A stretch of DNA of 52,934 bases from AWTP1-13 sp039808585. Its GTDB lineage: Bacteria; Pseudomonadota; Alphaproteobacteria; Rhizobiales; Hyphomicrobiaceae. Shown here piece by piece: positions 8,422 through 16,915 of this stretch. The notes beneath the pieces were generated by a model. It made no database searches, had not been told where the DNA came from, and was given only the letters and a program-made list of their open reading frames with translations. The stretch spans positions 1 to 52,934 of the forward strand of contig JBDHTJ010000010.1 in the NCBI GenBank assembly GCA_039808585.1, written 5' to 3'. The position numbers were made by a program, and so were the translations under genes. Each line of letters begins with the position of its first letter. The stretch's first letter is position 1.

Positions 8422-9510
8422 TCAGTTGGCAACCCGGGAGCCATCGGCACCTGCGAGCAGCAACGGCGGGGGCAGCTTCCTGTCGACCGTTCTCACGAGG
8501 CGCTCGTAGACAGTGCAGTAGTCCCTTGCCATCCGCGTTGCCGTGAACCGTGCGTCGAAAGTGCGCCTGATGCGCGCGCGATCGAGACTGAGCACGTGCC
8601 CAAGCTTCCGGACGGCCTCCGGCACGCTGTCGACAATGCAACCAGTGACGCCGTCGTCGATGACTTCTGGAACCGAGCCGTTGCGGAAGGCCAGCACCGG
8701 CGTCCCGCAAGCCATGGCCTCGATCATCACCACGCCAAACGGCTCTGGCCAGTTGATCGGAAACAGCAGGGCGCGCGCATTGCCGAGGAACTTGTTCTTC
8801 CTACGCTCGTCGATCTCCCCGATGAATTCGACGCCGTCGCCAAGCCGGGGTTTGATGACGGTTTCAAAGTAGGTCATGTCCGGCTTGTCGACCTTTGCCG
8901 CGATCTTGAGATGAATACCCACGGCGCGCGCGATATCGATTGCGCGGTCAAGGCCCTTTTCCGGGGAGATTCGCCCCAGAAAGGCAAGATAGCCACCTTG
9001 CGGATTGAGCGTCGGCAGCAGCAGAGTTCGTGGCAGGCCGTGCTGGATCGTTGCCACGAAATTTGCATCCGGCACCGGTTGCCGCTGCGAATTCGAAATC
9101 GAGACCAGCGGCATCTCGGGGAAGCCGTGATAGAGCGGCTTCAGGTCGGGAAGATCCTGTCGTCCATGCAGGGTCGTGAGCACCGGATGGCGCGTTCCCG
9201 AAAAGATGGGAAAGTGCAGGTGGTCGATGTGGAAGTGCAAGAGGTCGAACTCGGATGCGCGCCGGCGCACTTCCTTGAGCATCAAAAGGTGGTAGGGGAC
9301 GTGATCCTGGACGGACCGCGTGAGACGTAAGGCTTCCCGGCAGATCGGAGCGAGCTTCGCACTGGTGATGGAATCGCCGCTGGCAAACAGCGTCACATCA
9401 TGCCCGAGGCCCACCAGCGCCTCCGTGAGGTACGAGACGATCCGCTCGGTACCCCCGTACAGGCGCGGTGGAACGCTTTCGATCAGCGGCGCGATCTGCG
9501 CAATCTTCAT
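8422..9510 (-). CDS. glycosyltransferase family 4 protein
   Basis: A 362-residue GT-B glycosyltransferase. The N-terminus MKIAQIAPLIESVPPRLYGG with GTERIVSYL is the acceptor-side Rossmann domain. FLGRISPEKGLDRAIDIA near 195 and FGVVMIEAMACGTPVLAF near 270 form the GT4 nucleotide-sugar site with the EX7E pattern. I chose the ATG at 9510 because AAGGGG lies six bases before it; a TTG six codons upstream is less likely. The sugar acceptor is unknown. Gaps of about 30 bases to otsA and to the debranching enzyme place it in the trehalose operon, and related GT4 genes often neighbour such enzymes. Confidence 0.88.
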   Translation of the reverse strand: MKIAQIAPLIESVPPRLYGGTERIVSYLTEALVGLGHDVTLFASGDSITSAKLAPICREALRLTRSVQDHVPYHLLMLKEVRRRASEFDLLHFHIDHLHFPIFSGTRHPVLTTLHGRQDLPDLKPLYHGFPEMPLVSISNSQRQPVPDANFVATIQHGLPRTLLLPTLNPQGGYLAFLGRISPEKGLDRAIDIARAVGIHLKIAAKVDKPDMTYFETVIKPRLGDGVEFIGEIDERRKNKFLGNARALLFPINWPEPFGVVMIEAMACGTPVLAFRNGSVPEVIDDGVTGCIVDSVPEAVRKLGHVLSLDRARIRRTFDARFTATRMARDYCTVYERLVRTVDRKLPPPLLLAGADGSRVAN

Positions 9511-9541
9511 GTCTGGCCCCTTCGGCAATCACGGTATTGTT

Positions 9542-10999
9542 TCAGCTGCCGACGGCACGCAACGGTGGCCGTTGTCCGAGAAGCTGCGGCTTCATCGCGG
9601 AGTTGCGCAGATTGTGCAGTGCTTCTTCAATTATGGTGGACGGTGGCCAGTGCATGGGATCGTTGTGATCACGCAGGCCCTCGAGCGCATCTATGAACGA
9701 GCGGCACCATTCCTTTACGTCGCTGTTGCGCACCGCCCTCATCAGCGCCTGGTGCCGCATTATGCGCTCCTGTAGCGACATCTCGATCGAGGCGCGAATT
9801 ACATCGGAAACCGCATCGATGCTGTAGGGATTGACGATCATGGCGTCCTGCATTTCCTCCGCAGCGCCGGCAAAACGCGACAGGATCAGCACGCCAGGAT
9901 CGTCCGGATCCTGTGCCGCCACGTATTCCTTCGCCACGAGGTTCATTCCGTCCCGGAGCGGCGTCACCATGCCGATGCGTGAAGAGCGATAGAGGTCGGC
10001 GAGGCGCCGCCGCGGTGCCGAACGGTGAATGTAGTGGATCGGAACCCAATCGATCTCCCCGTATCGCCCGTTGATCGACCCGGCAAGGCTCTCGAGTTGC
10101 TGTCGGATGTCGGTATAGGCGCCGACGTTCTCGCGCGTCGGCGGCGCGATCTGCGTCAGCACGACCTGCCTGCGATAACGAGGATACTTCTCCAGGAATT
10201 TGCCGAACGCCTTGAACTTTTGCGGCAGGCCTTTCGTGTAATCGAGCCTGTCGACGCCAATCATGCGCAGCACGCCCCGGCCCTGCACGGCGGCGTTTTT
10301 GCGCTTGGCATTGGCAAAGTCATCGACATCGATCCCGATGGGGAAGCTTGCCACGCGCACCAGCCTGTCGAAGAGGCGCACGCGCCCATCCGGCACGAAG
10401 CGGCCGTAAACACCATTGGTCATGTAGTCGACGAGATTGGAAACATCCGCCTTCGTCTGCAGCCCCACAAGGTCATAGGCCGCAAGCCCGCGTGCGAGCT
10501 GCTCATGTTCTGGAATCGCCATGAACGTCTGCCAGGGCGGAAACGGGATATGCAGGTAGAAACCGATCCGGTTCTTGACCCCCAGCTTGCGCAGCTCCGT
10601 GGCGAACGGAATGAGGTGGTAGTCATGCACCCAGATCACGTCATCCGGGCGCAGCATAGGTGCGAGGTGAGACGCGAGGCGCCGGTTGACGTTCTCGTAC
10701 TGCTCGAAGTAGCCGGCCTCGAACTCCGCAAGATCAAGCCGATTGTGAAAAACCGGCCACAGCACCGAATTGGAGTAGCCTAGATAATACTGCTCGTGCT
10801 CGGCCGTGCTGAGAGCGACCGTTGCGATCTTGCCCTCTACGCGAGGTTCACCCCCACCGTCGTCGACGGCACCGTTCCATCCGAACCAGAGGGCTGGACG
10901 AGTCCTCACGATGTCTGCCAGCGCCACCGCAACGCCACCAGCCTGGGCTGCTTGGCGTGGGTCGAGAACGCGGTTCGAAACGAGGACGATGCGGCTCAT
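9542..10999 (-). CDS. otsA: alpha,alpha-trehalose-phosphate synthase (OtsA)
   Basis: A 485-residue GT20 enzyme that joins UDP-glucose and glucose-6-phosphate into trehalose-6-phosphate. Visible family motifs include SRIVLVSNRV at the N-terminus, LWFGWNG, VIWVHDYHLIPFA, RIGFYLHIPFPP, VDRLDYTKGLPQK, and the C-terminal TPLRDGMNLVAKEYVA with GVLILSRFAGAA. The ATG at 10999 is set by an AAGGA about nine bases upstream; longer in-frame extensions lack family similarity. A well-placed EcfG promoter lies at 11045-11070, so this gene probably leads the stress-induced trehalose operon. Confidence 0.97.
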   Translation of the reverse strand: MSRIVLVSNRVLDPRQAAQAGGVAVALADIVRTRPALWFGWNGAVDDGGGEPRVEGKIATVALSTAEHEQYYLGYSNSVLWPVFHNRLDLAEFEAGYFEQYENVNRRLASHLAPMLRPDDVIWVHDYHLIPFATELRKLGVKNRIGFYLHIPFPPWQTFMAIPEHEQLARGLAAYDLVGLQTKADVSNLVDYMTNGVYGRFVPDGRVRLFDRLVRVASFPIGIDVDDFANAKRKNAAVQGRGVLRMIGVDRLDYTKGLPQKFKAFGKFLEKYPRYRRQVVLTQIAPPTRENVGAYTDIRQQLESLAGSINGRYGEIDWVPIHYIHRSAPRRRLADLYRSSRIGMVTPLRDGMNLVAKEYVAAQDPDDPGVLILSRFAGAAEEMQDAMIVNPYSIDAVSDVIRASIEMSLQERIMRHQALMRAVRNSDVKEWCRSFIDALEGLRDHNDPMHWPPSTIIEEALHNLRNSAMKPQLLGQRPPLRAVGS

Positions 11000-11044
11000 A
11001 AGTGGTTGTTCCTTGATGGCTTTGCTCTTGCCCCCGAGAGCATT

Positions 11045-11070
11045 AACGTTTCGCACACGCCCAAGGTTCC
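11045..11070 (-). promoter_or_regulatory. EcfG-type promoter of otsA
   Basis: Minus strand: GGAAC at 11070-11066, a 17-base spacer, CGTT at 11048-11045. The otsA ATG is about 40 bases downstream of the expected transcription start. Trehalose synthesis genes are classic members of the alphaproteobacterial general stress regulon. Confidence 0.8.
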
Positions 11071-11094
11071 TGCCGTCTATGCGTCCCTGTCGCC

Positions 11095-12897
11095 TCACTC
11101 CGGTGACCAGGCCTCCTGCCAGCTGCGCGAGAGGATGCGTGCGCTGTTGATGATGCCAGCCATGGTGTAGGTCTGTGGAATATTGCCCCACAGCTCGCCC
11201 GTCGTCGGGTGAATGTCCTCCGACAGAAGCCCGAACGAATTGCGCCGCGAGAGCAAATCGACGAACAGATCTTTCGCCTCTTGCCGGCGTCCGATCTCGG
11301 CCAGGGCGTCCATGTACCAGAACTGACAGACGAGAAACGCCGTCTCCGGCGCGCCGAAGTCATCCTCGGCGGTATAGCGCGTCATGAAGCCGTTGCGGTT
11401 GAGCTCGGCTCCGATCACGTCGCACGTCTTTATGAAGCGCGGATCGCGCGCATTCATAAGGCCGAGCTCCGGCAGCAGCAGCACGCTTGCGTCGAGTTCG
11501 TGTCCGCCAAGGGTGCCTGCGATGCAGCCGCGCTTTTCGTTCCACGCTTCCGCGAGAATGCGCCTGCGGATCCGGTCAGCGTGCTCCCTCCACACGTGCG
11601 CGCGATCAGGGAGATCCAGCCGGCAGGCGATGCGCCACAGCCTGTCACAAGCTACCCAGCACATGGTGGCCGAGTGCGTGTGCACGCTTTGGCGCCCCCG
11701 ATATTCCCAAAGGCCCGCGTCCGGTTCGAAGGCAAAGCGCACCGCCTGTTGCCCTAGCGGCTCGAGAAGCCTGAACAGAGACGCATCGCCCATCACCGGC
11801 AATCGCTCGTCGATGAACATTTGCGCGGCCCCGAGGATCACGCTGCCATACGCGTCGTGCTGGAGCTGTTCGGCCGCCTGGTTTCCGATACGTACGGGCC
11901 CCAGTCCCCGGAAGCCATTCAGCTGCGTGGCAATGCGCTCCTCCGTGTCTTCGTCGGGAACGATGCCGTAGACCGGCTTGAGCGGCCGCTCGGCGTCCAC
12001 GGCAATGTTGGTGATATAGTGGATGTAGTCTTCCATCGTGTGCGTCGCGCCCAGCCGATTCAGCGCCTTGATCACGAAGAAAGCGTCCCGCAACCAGCAG
12101 AAGCGATAATCCCAGTTGCGGCTGGTGCCTGGCGCCTCGGGGATGGAAGTCGTATGTGCGGCGATAATCGCGCCCGTCTCCTCGAAATTGCAGAGTTTCA
12201 GAGAAATGGCCGCTCGAATAACCGCCGTCTGGAACTCAAGCGGCACCGCAAGTGATCGCACCCAGTCCATCCAGTGCTCTCGTGTGCGCTGTATGAACTC
12301 CTGGGTGACGTTCGCGACCGAGGCCTCGAACGGCTCATCGGGTCCGATCACGAGGTTGACGGGCCGGATCAGGGCAAACGGTGTCTCTTGCACGATATAG
12401 CTGAGCGCCGCATCGGTGGTGACGCGCAGCGCCTCGCTGCCCCCCGAATAGCGGATGTGGTTGGATCCGATGACGCGCCCAGTAAAGGGCTCTCCATAGT
12501 TGAAGGTAGGCCTGATGCGCAGGCGCACGCGCGGCACGCCGCTCAGCGGCTCGATGCGGCGGAAGATTTGCGGTGGGTTGAAGACACGTTCGAAGCGGGT
12601 AAAGCGGGGCGCAAAGTCGATGACCTTGATGCTGTTGCCGCCCTTGTCCGTGAGGATTGTCTCCAGGACCGCCGTATTGCGCATGTAGGCGGAGCTGGAG
12701 CTTGACTGGTTCTCCAGCACGACGTCGCAAAATCCCTTCTCCTCGTCACCCGAGAGCAGGCGCGAGAAGACCGGGTCTGCATCGAACCGAGGGAAGCACC
12801 ACCAGACGACGCGCGCGTTGCGGTCGCAAAGCGCCGCGATCCGGCAGTTCCCGATGACAGCATAATCGAGCCCACCGCCCAGTGGCACCTTGTCCAT
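11095..12897 (-). CDS. glycoside hydrolase family 15 protein (glucoamylase/trehalase-like)
   Basis: A 600-residue cytosolic protein. The N-terminal beta-sandwich starts LDYAVIGNCRIAALCDRNA with VVWWCFPRFDADPVF. The (alpha/alpha)6 barrel begins near residue 230 with AIIAAHTTSIPEAPG, RNWDYRFCWLRDA and YGIVPDEDTEERI. These are signatures of bacterial GH15 enzymes, which hydrolyse alpha-glucans or trehalose; the real substrate cannot be told from sequence. It lies 95 bases upstream of otsA on the same strand, with the otsA promoter in that gap. I saw no EcfG motif in front of this gene itself. No signal peptide is visible. Confidence 0.9.
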   Translation of the reverse strand: MDKVPLGGGLDYAVIGNCRIAALCDRNARVVWWCFPRFDADPVFSRLLSGDEEKGFCDVVLENQSSSSSAYMRNTAVLETILTDKGGNSIKVIDFAPRFTRFERVFNPPQIFRRIEPLSGVPRVRLRIRPTFNYGEPFTGRVIGSNHIRYSGGSEALRVTTDAALSYIVQETPFALIRPVNLVIGPDEPFEASVANVTQEFIQRTREHWMDWVRSLAVPLEFQTAVIRAAISLKLCNFEETGAIIAAHTTSIPEAPGTSRNWDYRFCWLRDAFFVIKALNRLGATHTMEDYIHYITNIAVDAERPLKPVYGIVPDEDTEERIATQLNGFRGLGPVRIGNQAAEQLQHDAYGSVILGAAQMFIDERLPVMGDASLFRLLEPLGQQAVRFAFEPDAGLWEYRGRQSVHTHSATMCWVACDRLWRIACRLDLPDRAHVWREHADRIRRRILAEAWNEKRGCIAGTLGGHELDASVLLLPELGLMNARDPRFIKTCDVIGAELNRNGFMTRYTAEDDFGAPETAFLVCQFWYMDALAEIGRRQEAKDLFVDLLSRRNSFGLLSEDIHPTTGELWGNIPQTYTMAGIINSARILSRSWQEAWSPE

Positions 12898-13021
12898 GCT
12901 TTCCCCTCCGTGCTGGCGCGTCCCCGTTCATACCGAGGCTGCTGCCTGCGAACGCCCAGACCCAGCCTGAAGTTTCATTGAACCGTAGCAGGGAAAACAC
13001 GCGTGGTGTCGAACCGGCTTT

Positions 13022-13046
13022 GGAACCGCCATTTGAAGGCGACGTT
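13022..13046 (+). promoter_or_regulatory. EcfG-type promoter of the DUF1328 gene
   Basis: GGAAC at 13022-13026, a 16-base spacer, CGTT at 13043-13046. The ATG at 13081 follows after about 30 bases of leader. Confidence 0.78.
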
Positions 13047-13080
13047 GACGTTGCGGTTGATCTGAAACGCGGAGGCGAAA

Positions 13081-13254
13081 ATGGGTAATCTTCTTTACTA
13101 CGCGATCGTGTTCTTGGTGATCGCTCTCGTTGCTGCAGCTGTCGGCTTCGGCGGGGTTGCGGGCGTGGCGATGGACGGCGCCAAGATCCTGTTCTGGGTG
13201 TTCCTCGTTCTATTTGTCGTATCGCTCATTGCGGGTCTTATCCGCAGGACATGA
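13081..13254 (+). CDS. DUF1328 (UPF0391) small membrane protein
   Basis: A 57-residue protein with two transmembrane helices, starting MGNLLYYAIVFLVIALVAAA, with the GFGGVAGVAMDGAKILFWVF linker and second helix typical of DUF1328, and ending IRRT. Members are tiny inner-membrane proteins, often stress-induced, with no known biochemical activity. A GGAGGCGAAA ribosome-binding region precedes the ATG. It is followed by a hairpin shared with the convergent gene. Confidence 0.93.
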   Translation: MGNLLYYAIVFLVIALVAAAVGFGGVAGVAMDGAKILFWVFLVLFVVSLIAGLIRRT

Positions 13255-13262
13255 ATTTGTGA

Positions 13263-13286
13263 GGAGCGCGGCCAGCGCCGCGCTCC
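13263..13286. terminator. hairpin between convergent DUF1328 and Tyr-rich genes
   Basis: A perfect 10-bp stem, GGAGCGCGGC (13263-13272) with GCCGCGCTCC (13277-13286), and a four-base loop. It sits between two convergent stop codons. No strong U-run follows on either side, so termination may be partial. Confidence 0.55.
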
Positions 13287-13292
13287 CTCGTC

Positions 13293-13652
13293 TTATCGCC
13301 GGTGATGTTGGCGGGCGGGCGCGGTGCGAACGGTAGTTGTGAAGTTGACGGAGCGGGTCTCGCTTCGGTATGCCCGATGATGGCGCCGACCACCGTCCCA
13401 GAAGCCGAAGCTCGTGTAAAGGTAGGGCCTTGGGGCGTAGGCATAGTAGCTCGGCCCGTAAGCATAGTAGTAATCGTCGTCGTAGTAGTACGTGGGCGAG
13501 TAGGCGTAGCTTCGATAAGAGTACGCTGGCGCGTAACGGTAGATGCGTGTGGTCCGATAACCAGCATCATCATCCCAGTCACACGCGTGCGCGACCGCCG
13601 TGCCACCGAGCAGTGCGACCGCGAAAAGCGAAACTGCAGATATGCCTTTCAT
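13293..13652 (-). CDS. secreted Tyr-rich protein
   Basis: A 119-residue protein with a signal peptide (MKGISAVSLFAVALLGG, cleavage near AHA-C). The mature part is dominated by Tyr, Asp and Pro, e.g. SPTYYYDDDYYYAYGPSYY, with an Arg/His-rich C-terminus. The ATG at 13652 is chosen because AAGGAG lies six bases upstream; an ATG two codons earlier would sit against that site. I do not recognise a family. Similar Tyr-rich secreted proteins are common in Hyphomicrobiales and may be envelope or metal-binding components, which is speculation. Confidence 0.7.
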   Translation of the reverse strand: MKGISAVSLFAVALLGGTAVAHACDWDDDAGYRTTRIYRYAPAYSYRSYAYSPTYYYDDDYYYAYGPSYYAYAPRPYLYTSFGFWDGGRRHHRAYRSETRSVNFTTTVRTAPARQHHRR

Positions 13653-13839
13653 GTCCATCTCCTTCCGGTGCAACCCCGTCCGAGCCAGAAACCCGCAAGT
13701 GGGGTCGAGGCGGTAAGTTCCACCGCCACGGTGAAGCGCAACCCCGCGGCGCCTTTTCGGCTTGGCCTCAGGAACGCAACCAGGAAAACAGTTCTCGCGT
13801 TATAAGCCGCGCCGAAGGACAGGAAATTCGGGGGCGAGC

Positions 13840-14070
13840 ATGCAGACGCTGCAGGAGATCTGGTACGCCGCGGAGGAGAGCGCGACGAAAGGCGACCTGA
13901 AGTCCGCGAACTTCATGCGCCTGTTCACGCTGGCAAACGTGCTCGCTGCAGCCGAAACGGCAATTCTGGTCGGCGATGCCCGCCGTGCGGTGGCAAATCT
14001 GCATGAGTTGGAGCGCTACACCGCAATGACGCTTGCCCGCCTCGAGGAGAGCGCCGCCAATGAGACGTGA
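13840..14070 (+). CDS. small helical hypothetical protein
   Basis: A 76-residue, soluble, mostly alpha-helical protein (MQTLQEIWYAAEESATKGDL, then helices containing NVLAAAETAIL and NLHELERYTAM). The amino-acid balance looks like a real protein. I do not recognise a family. The ribosome-binding site before the ATG is weak (GGGGCGAG). No EcfG motif with correct spacing was found; GGAAC at 13771-13775 and CGTT near 13798 are too far apart. Function unknown. Confidence 0.55.
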   Translation: MQTLQEIWYAAEESATKGDLKSANFMRLFTLANVLAAAETAILVGDARRAVANLHELERYTAMTLARLEESAANET

Positions 14071-14164
14071 GGGTTGCCCCGCCATGGATGGTCGTGAATT
14101 TGCCCGATCCGATTGAAGTTTGCTTCCCGTGCGGCAGGAGGTTGGGCGCGAATCTCCAGCGGTG

Positions 14165-14182
14165 TGTCATTATTAAATGACA
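14165..14182. repeat. short inverted repeat upstream of a response regulator gene
   Basis: TGTCATT (14165-14171) and AATGACA (14176-14182) form a 7-bp inverted repeat with a 4-base centre, about 80 bases upstream of the ATG at 14264. It could be an operator for a dimeric regulator. Confidence 0.35.
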
Positions 14183-14263
14183 AAAACGCACCAATGACCG
14201 AAACAGAACCGACCAGCCGGGCCGTTTGCCTCCATAGGCTGCCGCATCAAGGATCGGTCTCAT

Positions 14264-14662
14264 ATGCCAGCCTTCGATACCCGATTGGCGCAGCTTAGCG
14301 TCCTACTTCTGGAAGACGAACCTCTTATTCTTCTTGACTGCCACGCCATTCTGCAGGGCATTGGCGTCAGGGAAATCTGCGGCGCATCGACCGTGGGAGA
14401 GGCTGAAACGTTGCTCTCCGCTCGCAGCTTCGACGTCGCGATACTGGATATCTCTCTCAATGGCGCGTCCAGCCTTCCCCTGGCAGCAAGGCTTGACGAG
14501 GCGGGCATCCCCTGCGGATTCATGACGGGGTACAGCGCGGCTGATTTTCCTGAAGGCATGAAGGGACGCCCCTACATCGCCAAGCCGTTCTCACCTGAGC
14601 AGCTCAAGAGTTTGCTCCGAACACTTGTCGGCACATCGTTGGAGACCGCTGCTAACTCCTGA
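14264..14662 (+). CDS. single-domain response regulator (receiver only)
   Basis: A 132-residue CheY-like receiver with no output domain. The acidic pair is in VLLLEDEPLIL (about residues 15-20), the phospho-acceptor Asp in VAILDISLNG (about 66), the switch region reads FMTGYS (about 86-91), and the conserved Lys is in YIAKPF (about 106). The FMTGY segment is close to the FATGY motif of alphaproteobacterial receivers that act in the general stress phosphorelay. AAGGA lies ten bases before the ATG. A role as phosphate shuttle or sink towards PhyR is inference. Confidence 0.88.
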   Translation: MPAFDTRLAQLSVLLLEDEPLILLDCHAILQGIGVREICGASTVGEAETLLSARSFDVAILDISLNGASSLPLAARLDEAGIPCGFMTGYSAADFPEGMKGRPYIAKPFSPEQLKSLLRTLVGTSLETAANS

Positions 14663-14779
14663 CGTTTTTTTGCGCGGGTGGAGGCGCAGGATCAGTCAGG
14701 AAAAATACGAACCGTCAGAAGAATTTGGATGTCCATCGTTCCGGCGCTGGGCATGCGGCCTCACGCGCGGATCCGATCT

Positions 14780-14804
14780 GGAACAGTTCTTCCAATCTCC
14801 CGTT
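14780..14804 (+). promoter_or_regulatory. EcfG-type promoter of the DUF1236 gene
   Basis: GGAAC at 14780-14784, a 16-base spacer, CGTT at 14801-14804. The ATG at 14840 is about 30 bases after the expected start of transcription. Confidence 0.78.
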
Positions 14805-14839
14805 GGAGTGGAAGTACCAGTTGTGAACGGAGACCGACG

Positions 14840-15931
14840 ATGAGTAAGTCCCACCTCTTTGCGAGTACCGCAATCGCCGCGCTCCTGTGCGCGCTGCCGG
14901 CAATGGCCCAGGAGCAGAAGAAGAACGACGCGACCCCGCAGGCGACCCATCCCTCCCAGCAGGGCACCACTCCGGGCGCAAGCTCCCAACCCCACCGCAA
15001 TGACGCGCAACGTCCCGGTGCCACGGCCCCGGGCAATACGGCCCAAGGGCAATCGAAGGACATGAATAAGGGCACGGCTAACAAGCCCGATACTTCAAAG
15101 GGGCATGCGCAGAACCAGCCCGAGCATGGCAACGCCACGCAGAAGGGAACGAATGACAAGGGCTCAATGCCGAAGGCCAGCGCGAATGATCACAAGGGCA
15201 CGCAGCCCAAGGCGAGCGCGGACGACAAAACCACCCGCGACAAGTCCGCGGCCACGCCATCGTCCAAGGACACCTCGCGCAATGCCGAAACCAACAAGGG
15301 CATGGATAACCGCAAGGACATGCCCAAGGAGAAGTCTGCGTCCGACCGCACCTCGGACCAGGGCCGCATCCAGCTTTCCGAGCAGCAGCGGACGGACGTG
15401 CATCGCGATATCCTGAAGGAACGCAACGTCAATCGCGTCAAGAATGTGCACATCGATGTCCACGTCGGCAAGCGCGTACCCCGTACCCTGCATCTGGCCG
15501 CCCTGCCGGCCTCGGTGGTGACGCTGGTGCCGGCTTATCGTTCCTACCGCTACTTCGTCGTCGGTGATGAGATCTGCATCGTCGAGCCGAGCACTTACGA
15601 GATCGTCGACGTTATCTCGTCCAAGGGCACGGTGGCTCAGAACCGCGGCTCCGCAACGCACGCTGGCCTGACGCTGTCGGCACAGGAACGTCAGATCGTT
15701 CTTCGCGAAGTTGACCTCAAGAGCGGCGACAACAGCACTCTGGGCCTCGGCGCCATCAGCGAAGGGTCGCCGGTGCCGCGCAATGTCGAGATCATCGACA
15801 TGCCCATGACCGTCGTGGAGCGCGTGCCCAAGCTCGATGGCTACAAATACTTCGTCGCCGAGCAGCGTGTCGCGATCGTGGACCCGCGCGCCCAGCGGAT
15901 CGAACTCGTGATCGAGGCCCACAGCCGCTGA
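14840..15931 (+). CDS. secreted DUF1236 protein with two DUF1236 repeats
   Basis: A 363-residue exported protein. The signal peptide ends near LPAMAQ (residue 24). Residues about 25-175 are a low-complexity hydrophilic stretch rich in Lys, Asn, Gln, Thr and Ala. Two DUF1236-like modules follow, about 180-270 and 280-360; each has a helix ending in Q-R-x-D/V followed by a block of the form RSYRYFVVGDEICIVEP in the first and DGYKYFVAEQRVAIVDP in the second. DUF1236 is a periplasmic domain of unknown function in Hyphomicrobiales. A GGAG-like site, an EcfG promoter upstream and a strong terminator downstream make this a single-gene stress unit. Confidence 0.88.
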   Translation: MSKSHLFASTAIAALLCALPAMAQEQKKNDATPQATHPSQQGTTPGASSQPHRNDAQRPGATAPGNTAQGQSKDMNKGTANKPDTSKGHAQNQPEHGNATQKGTNDKGSMPKASANDHKGTQPKASADDKTTRDKSAATPSSKDTSRNAETNKGMDNRKDMPKEKSASDRTSDQGRIQLSEQQRTDVHRDILKERNVNRVKNVHIDVHVGKRVPRTLHLAALPASVVTLVPAYRSYRYFVVGDEICIVEPSTYEIVDVISSKGTVAQNRGSATHAGLTLSAQERQIVLREVDLKSGDNSTLGLGAISEGSPVPRNVEIIDMPMTVVERVPKLDGYKYFVAEQRVAIVDPRAQRIELVIEAHSR

Positions 15932-15959
15932 GAAACTGCAAGAGCTGCAGAGCTTGCCG

Positions 15960-15990
15960 AATGCGCCGGGTGTTCCCGGCGCATTCTTTT
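15960..15990 (+). terminator. intrinsic terminator after the DUF1236 gene
   Basis: An 11-bp perfect stem, AATGCGCCGGG (15960-15970) with CCCGGCGCATT (15975-15985), a TGTT loop, followed by CTTTTG. Confidence 0.88.
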
Positions 15991-16067
15991 GCTAAGGCTT
16001 TGGTTGATGGCCCCATTTCTGTCTGAAACTCCTGCTCGGTTCCACCCTGGAACAGAAGGAGGGGGAA

Positions 16068-16625
16068 TTGCGGAAAGAGGCGCATCTCAAAGTGTGCATC
16101 GCTCTTGCAGCCGCTGCGGCTTGCCCTGTGTCAATGGCTGCGGCAAAACCTTCGATTGAGGTGCAGCGCGACGGTCGTGTCTCAATCTCGGGTCGTGATG
16201 TCTCCTGCAAGCGCAACATCAGGACCATCCTGGATCCACGCCTGCCGAACCTCGGCATAGCCACGCGCAATTTGCTCGTGATGAATCCGGCGCTTCTGAA
16301 CCGGCAGCCGGATACGGTACGGCTTTTTGTGTACCACCACGAATGCGGCCATCACCACGTGGGCGGTGACGAGCTCGGCGCCGATTGCTGGGCCGTGCAT
16401 GCGGGCGTGGAAGCGGGGTGGCTCGAGGCTCGCGGGCTTCCTGAAATCTGTCGCTCATTCGGCAATGCGCCTGAGACCGATACGCATCCGGCGTCAGCGC
16501 GCCGTTGCCGCGCACTTCGGGTTTGCTTCGACAAGGCGGTCGCAACCGTGCGCGCGCGCTCCAAGCCAGAGGTAAAGCTCGTGCGCGCCCCGTCGCTCGT
16601 ACACGAAGGTTACCTGTCGCGCTGA
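16068..16625 (+). CDS. exported HExxH-motif protein, putative metallopeptidase
   Basis: A 185-residue protein beginning with a TTG codon. AAGGAGGGGGAA directly before it is a near-perfect ribosome-binding site, and no ATG lies in frame before residue 22, so TTG is the likely start. The first 26 residues look like a signal peptide (LKVCIALAAAAACPVSMAAA). The centre reads VYHHECGHHHVGGDELGADC: HECGH fits HExxH, and the Glu/Asp residues just after could supply the third zinc ligand. Six or more Cys suggest disulfides in the periplasm. I do not recognise a named peptidase family. It may be a zinc peptidase or only a metal-binding protein. Confidence 0.72.
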   Translation: MRKEAHLKVCIALAAAAACPVSMAAAKPSIEVQRDGRVSISGRDVSCKRNIRTILDPRLPNLGIATRNLLVMNPALLNRQPDTVRLFVYHHECGHHHVGGDELGADCWAVHAGVEAGWLEARGLPEICRSFGNAPETDTHPASARRCRALRVCFDKAVATVRARSKPEVKLVRAPSLVHEGYLSR

Positions 16626-16812
16626 AGCTGGCTGCGGCTGCCGGCGTCAGCTTGGCTAAGCGGACGTGCGCTTTTGGACTTCTATTTCGGGGAATAGAGC
16701 AATTTTTCTGCCGCTCGCAGCGATGCATTTTCAGCGATTGCTGGTATCCAAATGCGTGGCGGACCTTCCCCTGCCAGCAAAGGACCGCCGGCTCCGCGCG
16801 ACAGGAGCCTGA

Positions 16813-16850
16813 GACGAGAGCAGCTTTCGTCCCACTGCTCTCGTCTTTCT
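16813..16850 (+). terminator. terminator-like hairpin downstream of the HExxH gene
   Basis: An 11-bp perfect stem, GACGAGAGCAG (16813-16823) with CTGCTCTCGTC (16835-16845), an 11-base loop, followed by TTTCT. It lies about 190 bases after the upstream stop codon. Confidence 0.6.
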
Positions 16851-16885
16851 CTGCTTCGAAAGTCGAAGTTTTCGAAGCGCAGCCC

Positions 16886-16910
16886 GGAACACCTCCCCAT
16901 CTCTCACGTT
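16886..16910 (+). promoter_or_regulatory. EcfG-type promoter of a candidate small RNA
   Basis: GGAAC at 16886-16890, a 16-base spacer, CGTT at 16907-16910. The next open reading frame on this strand starts only beyond an intrinsic terminator. Confidence 0.75.
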
Positions 16911-16915
16911 GTCAG

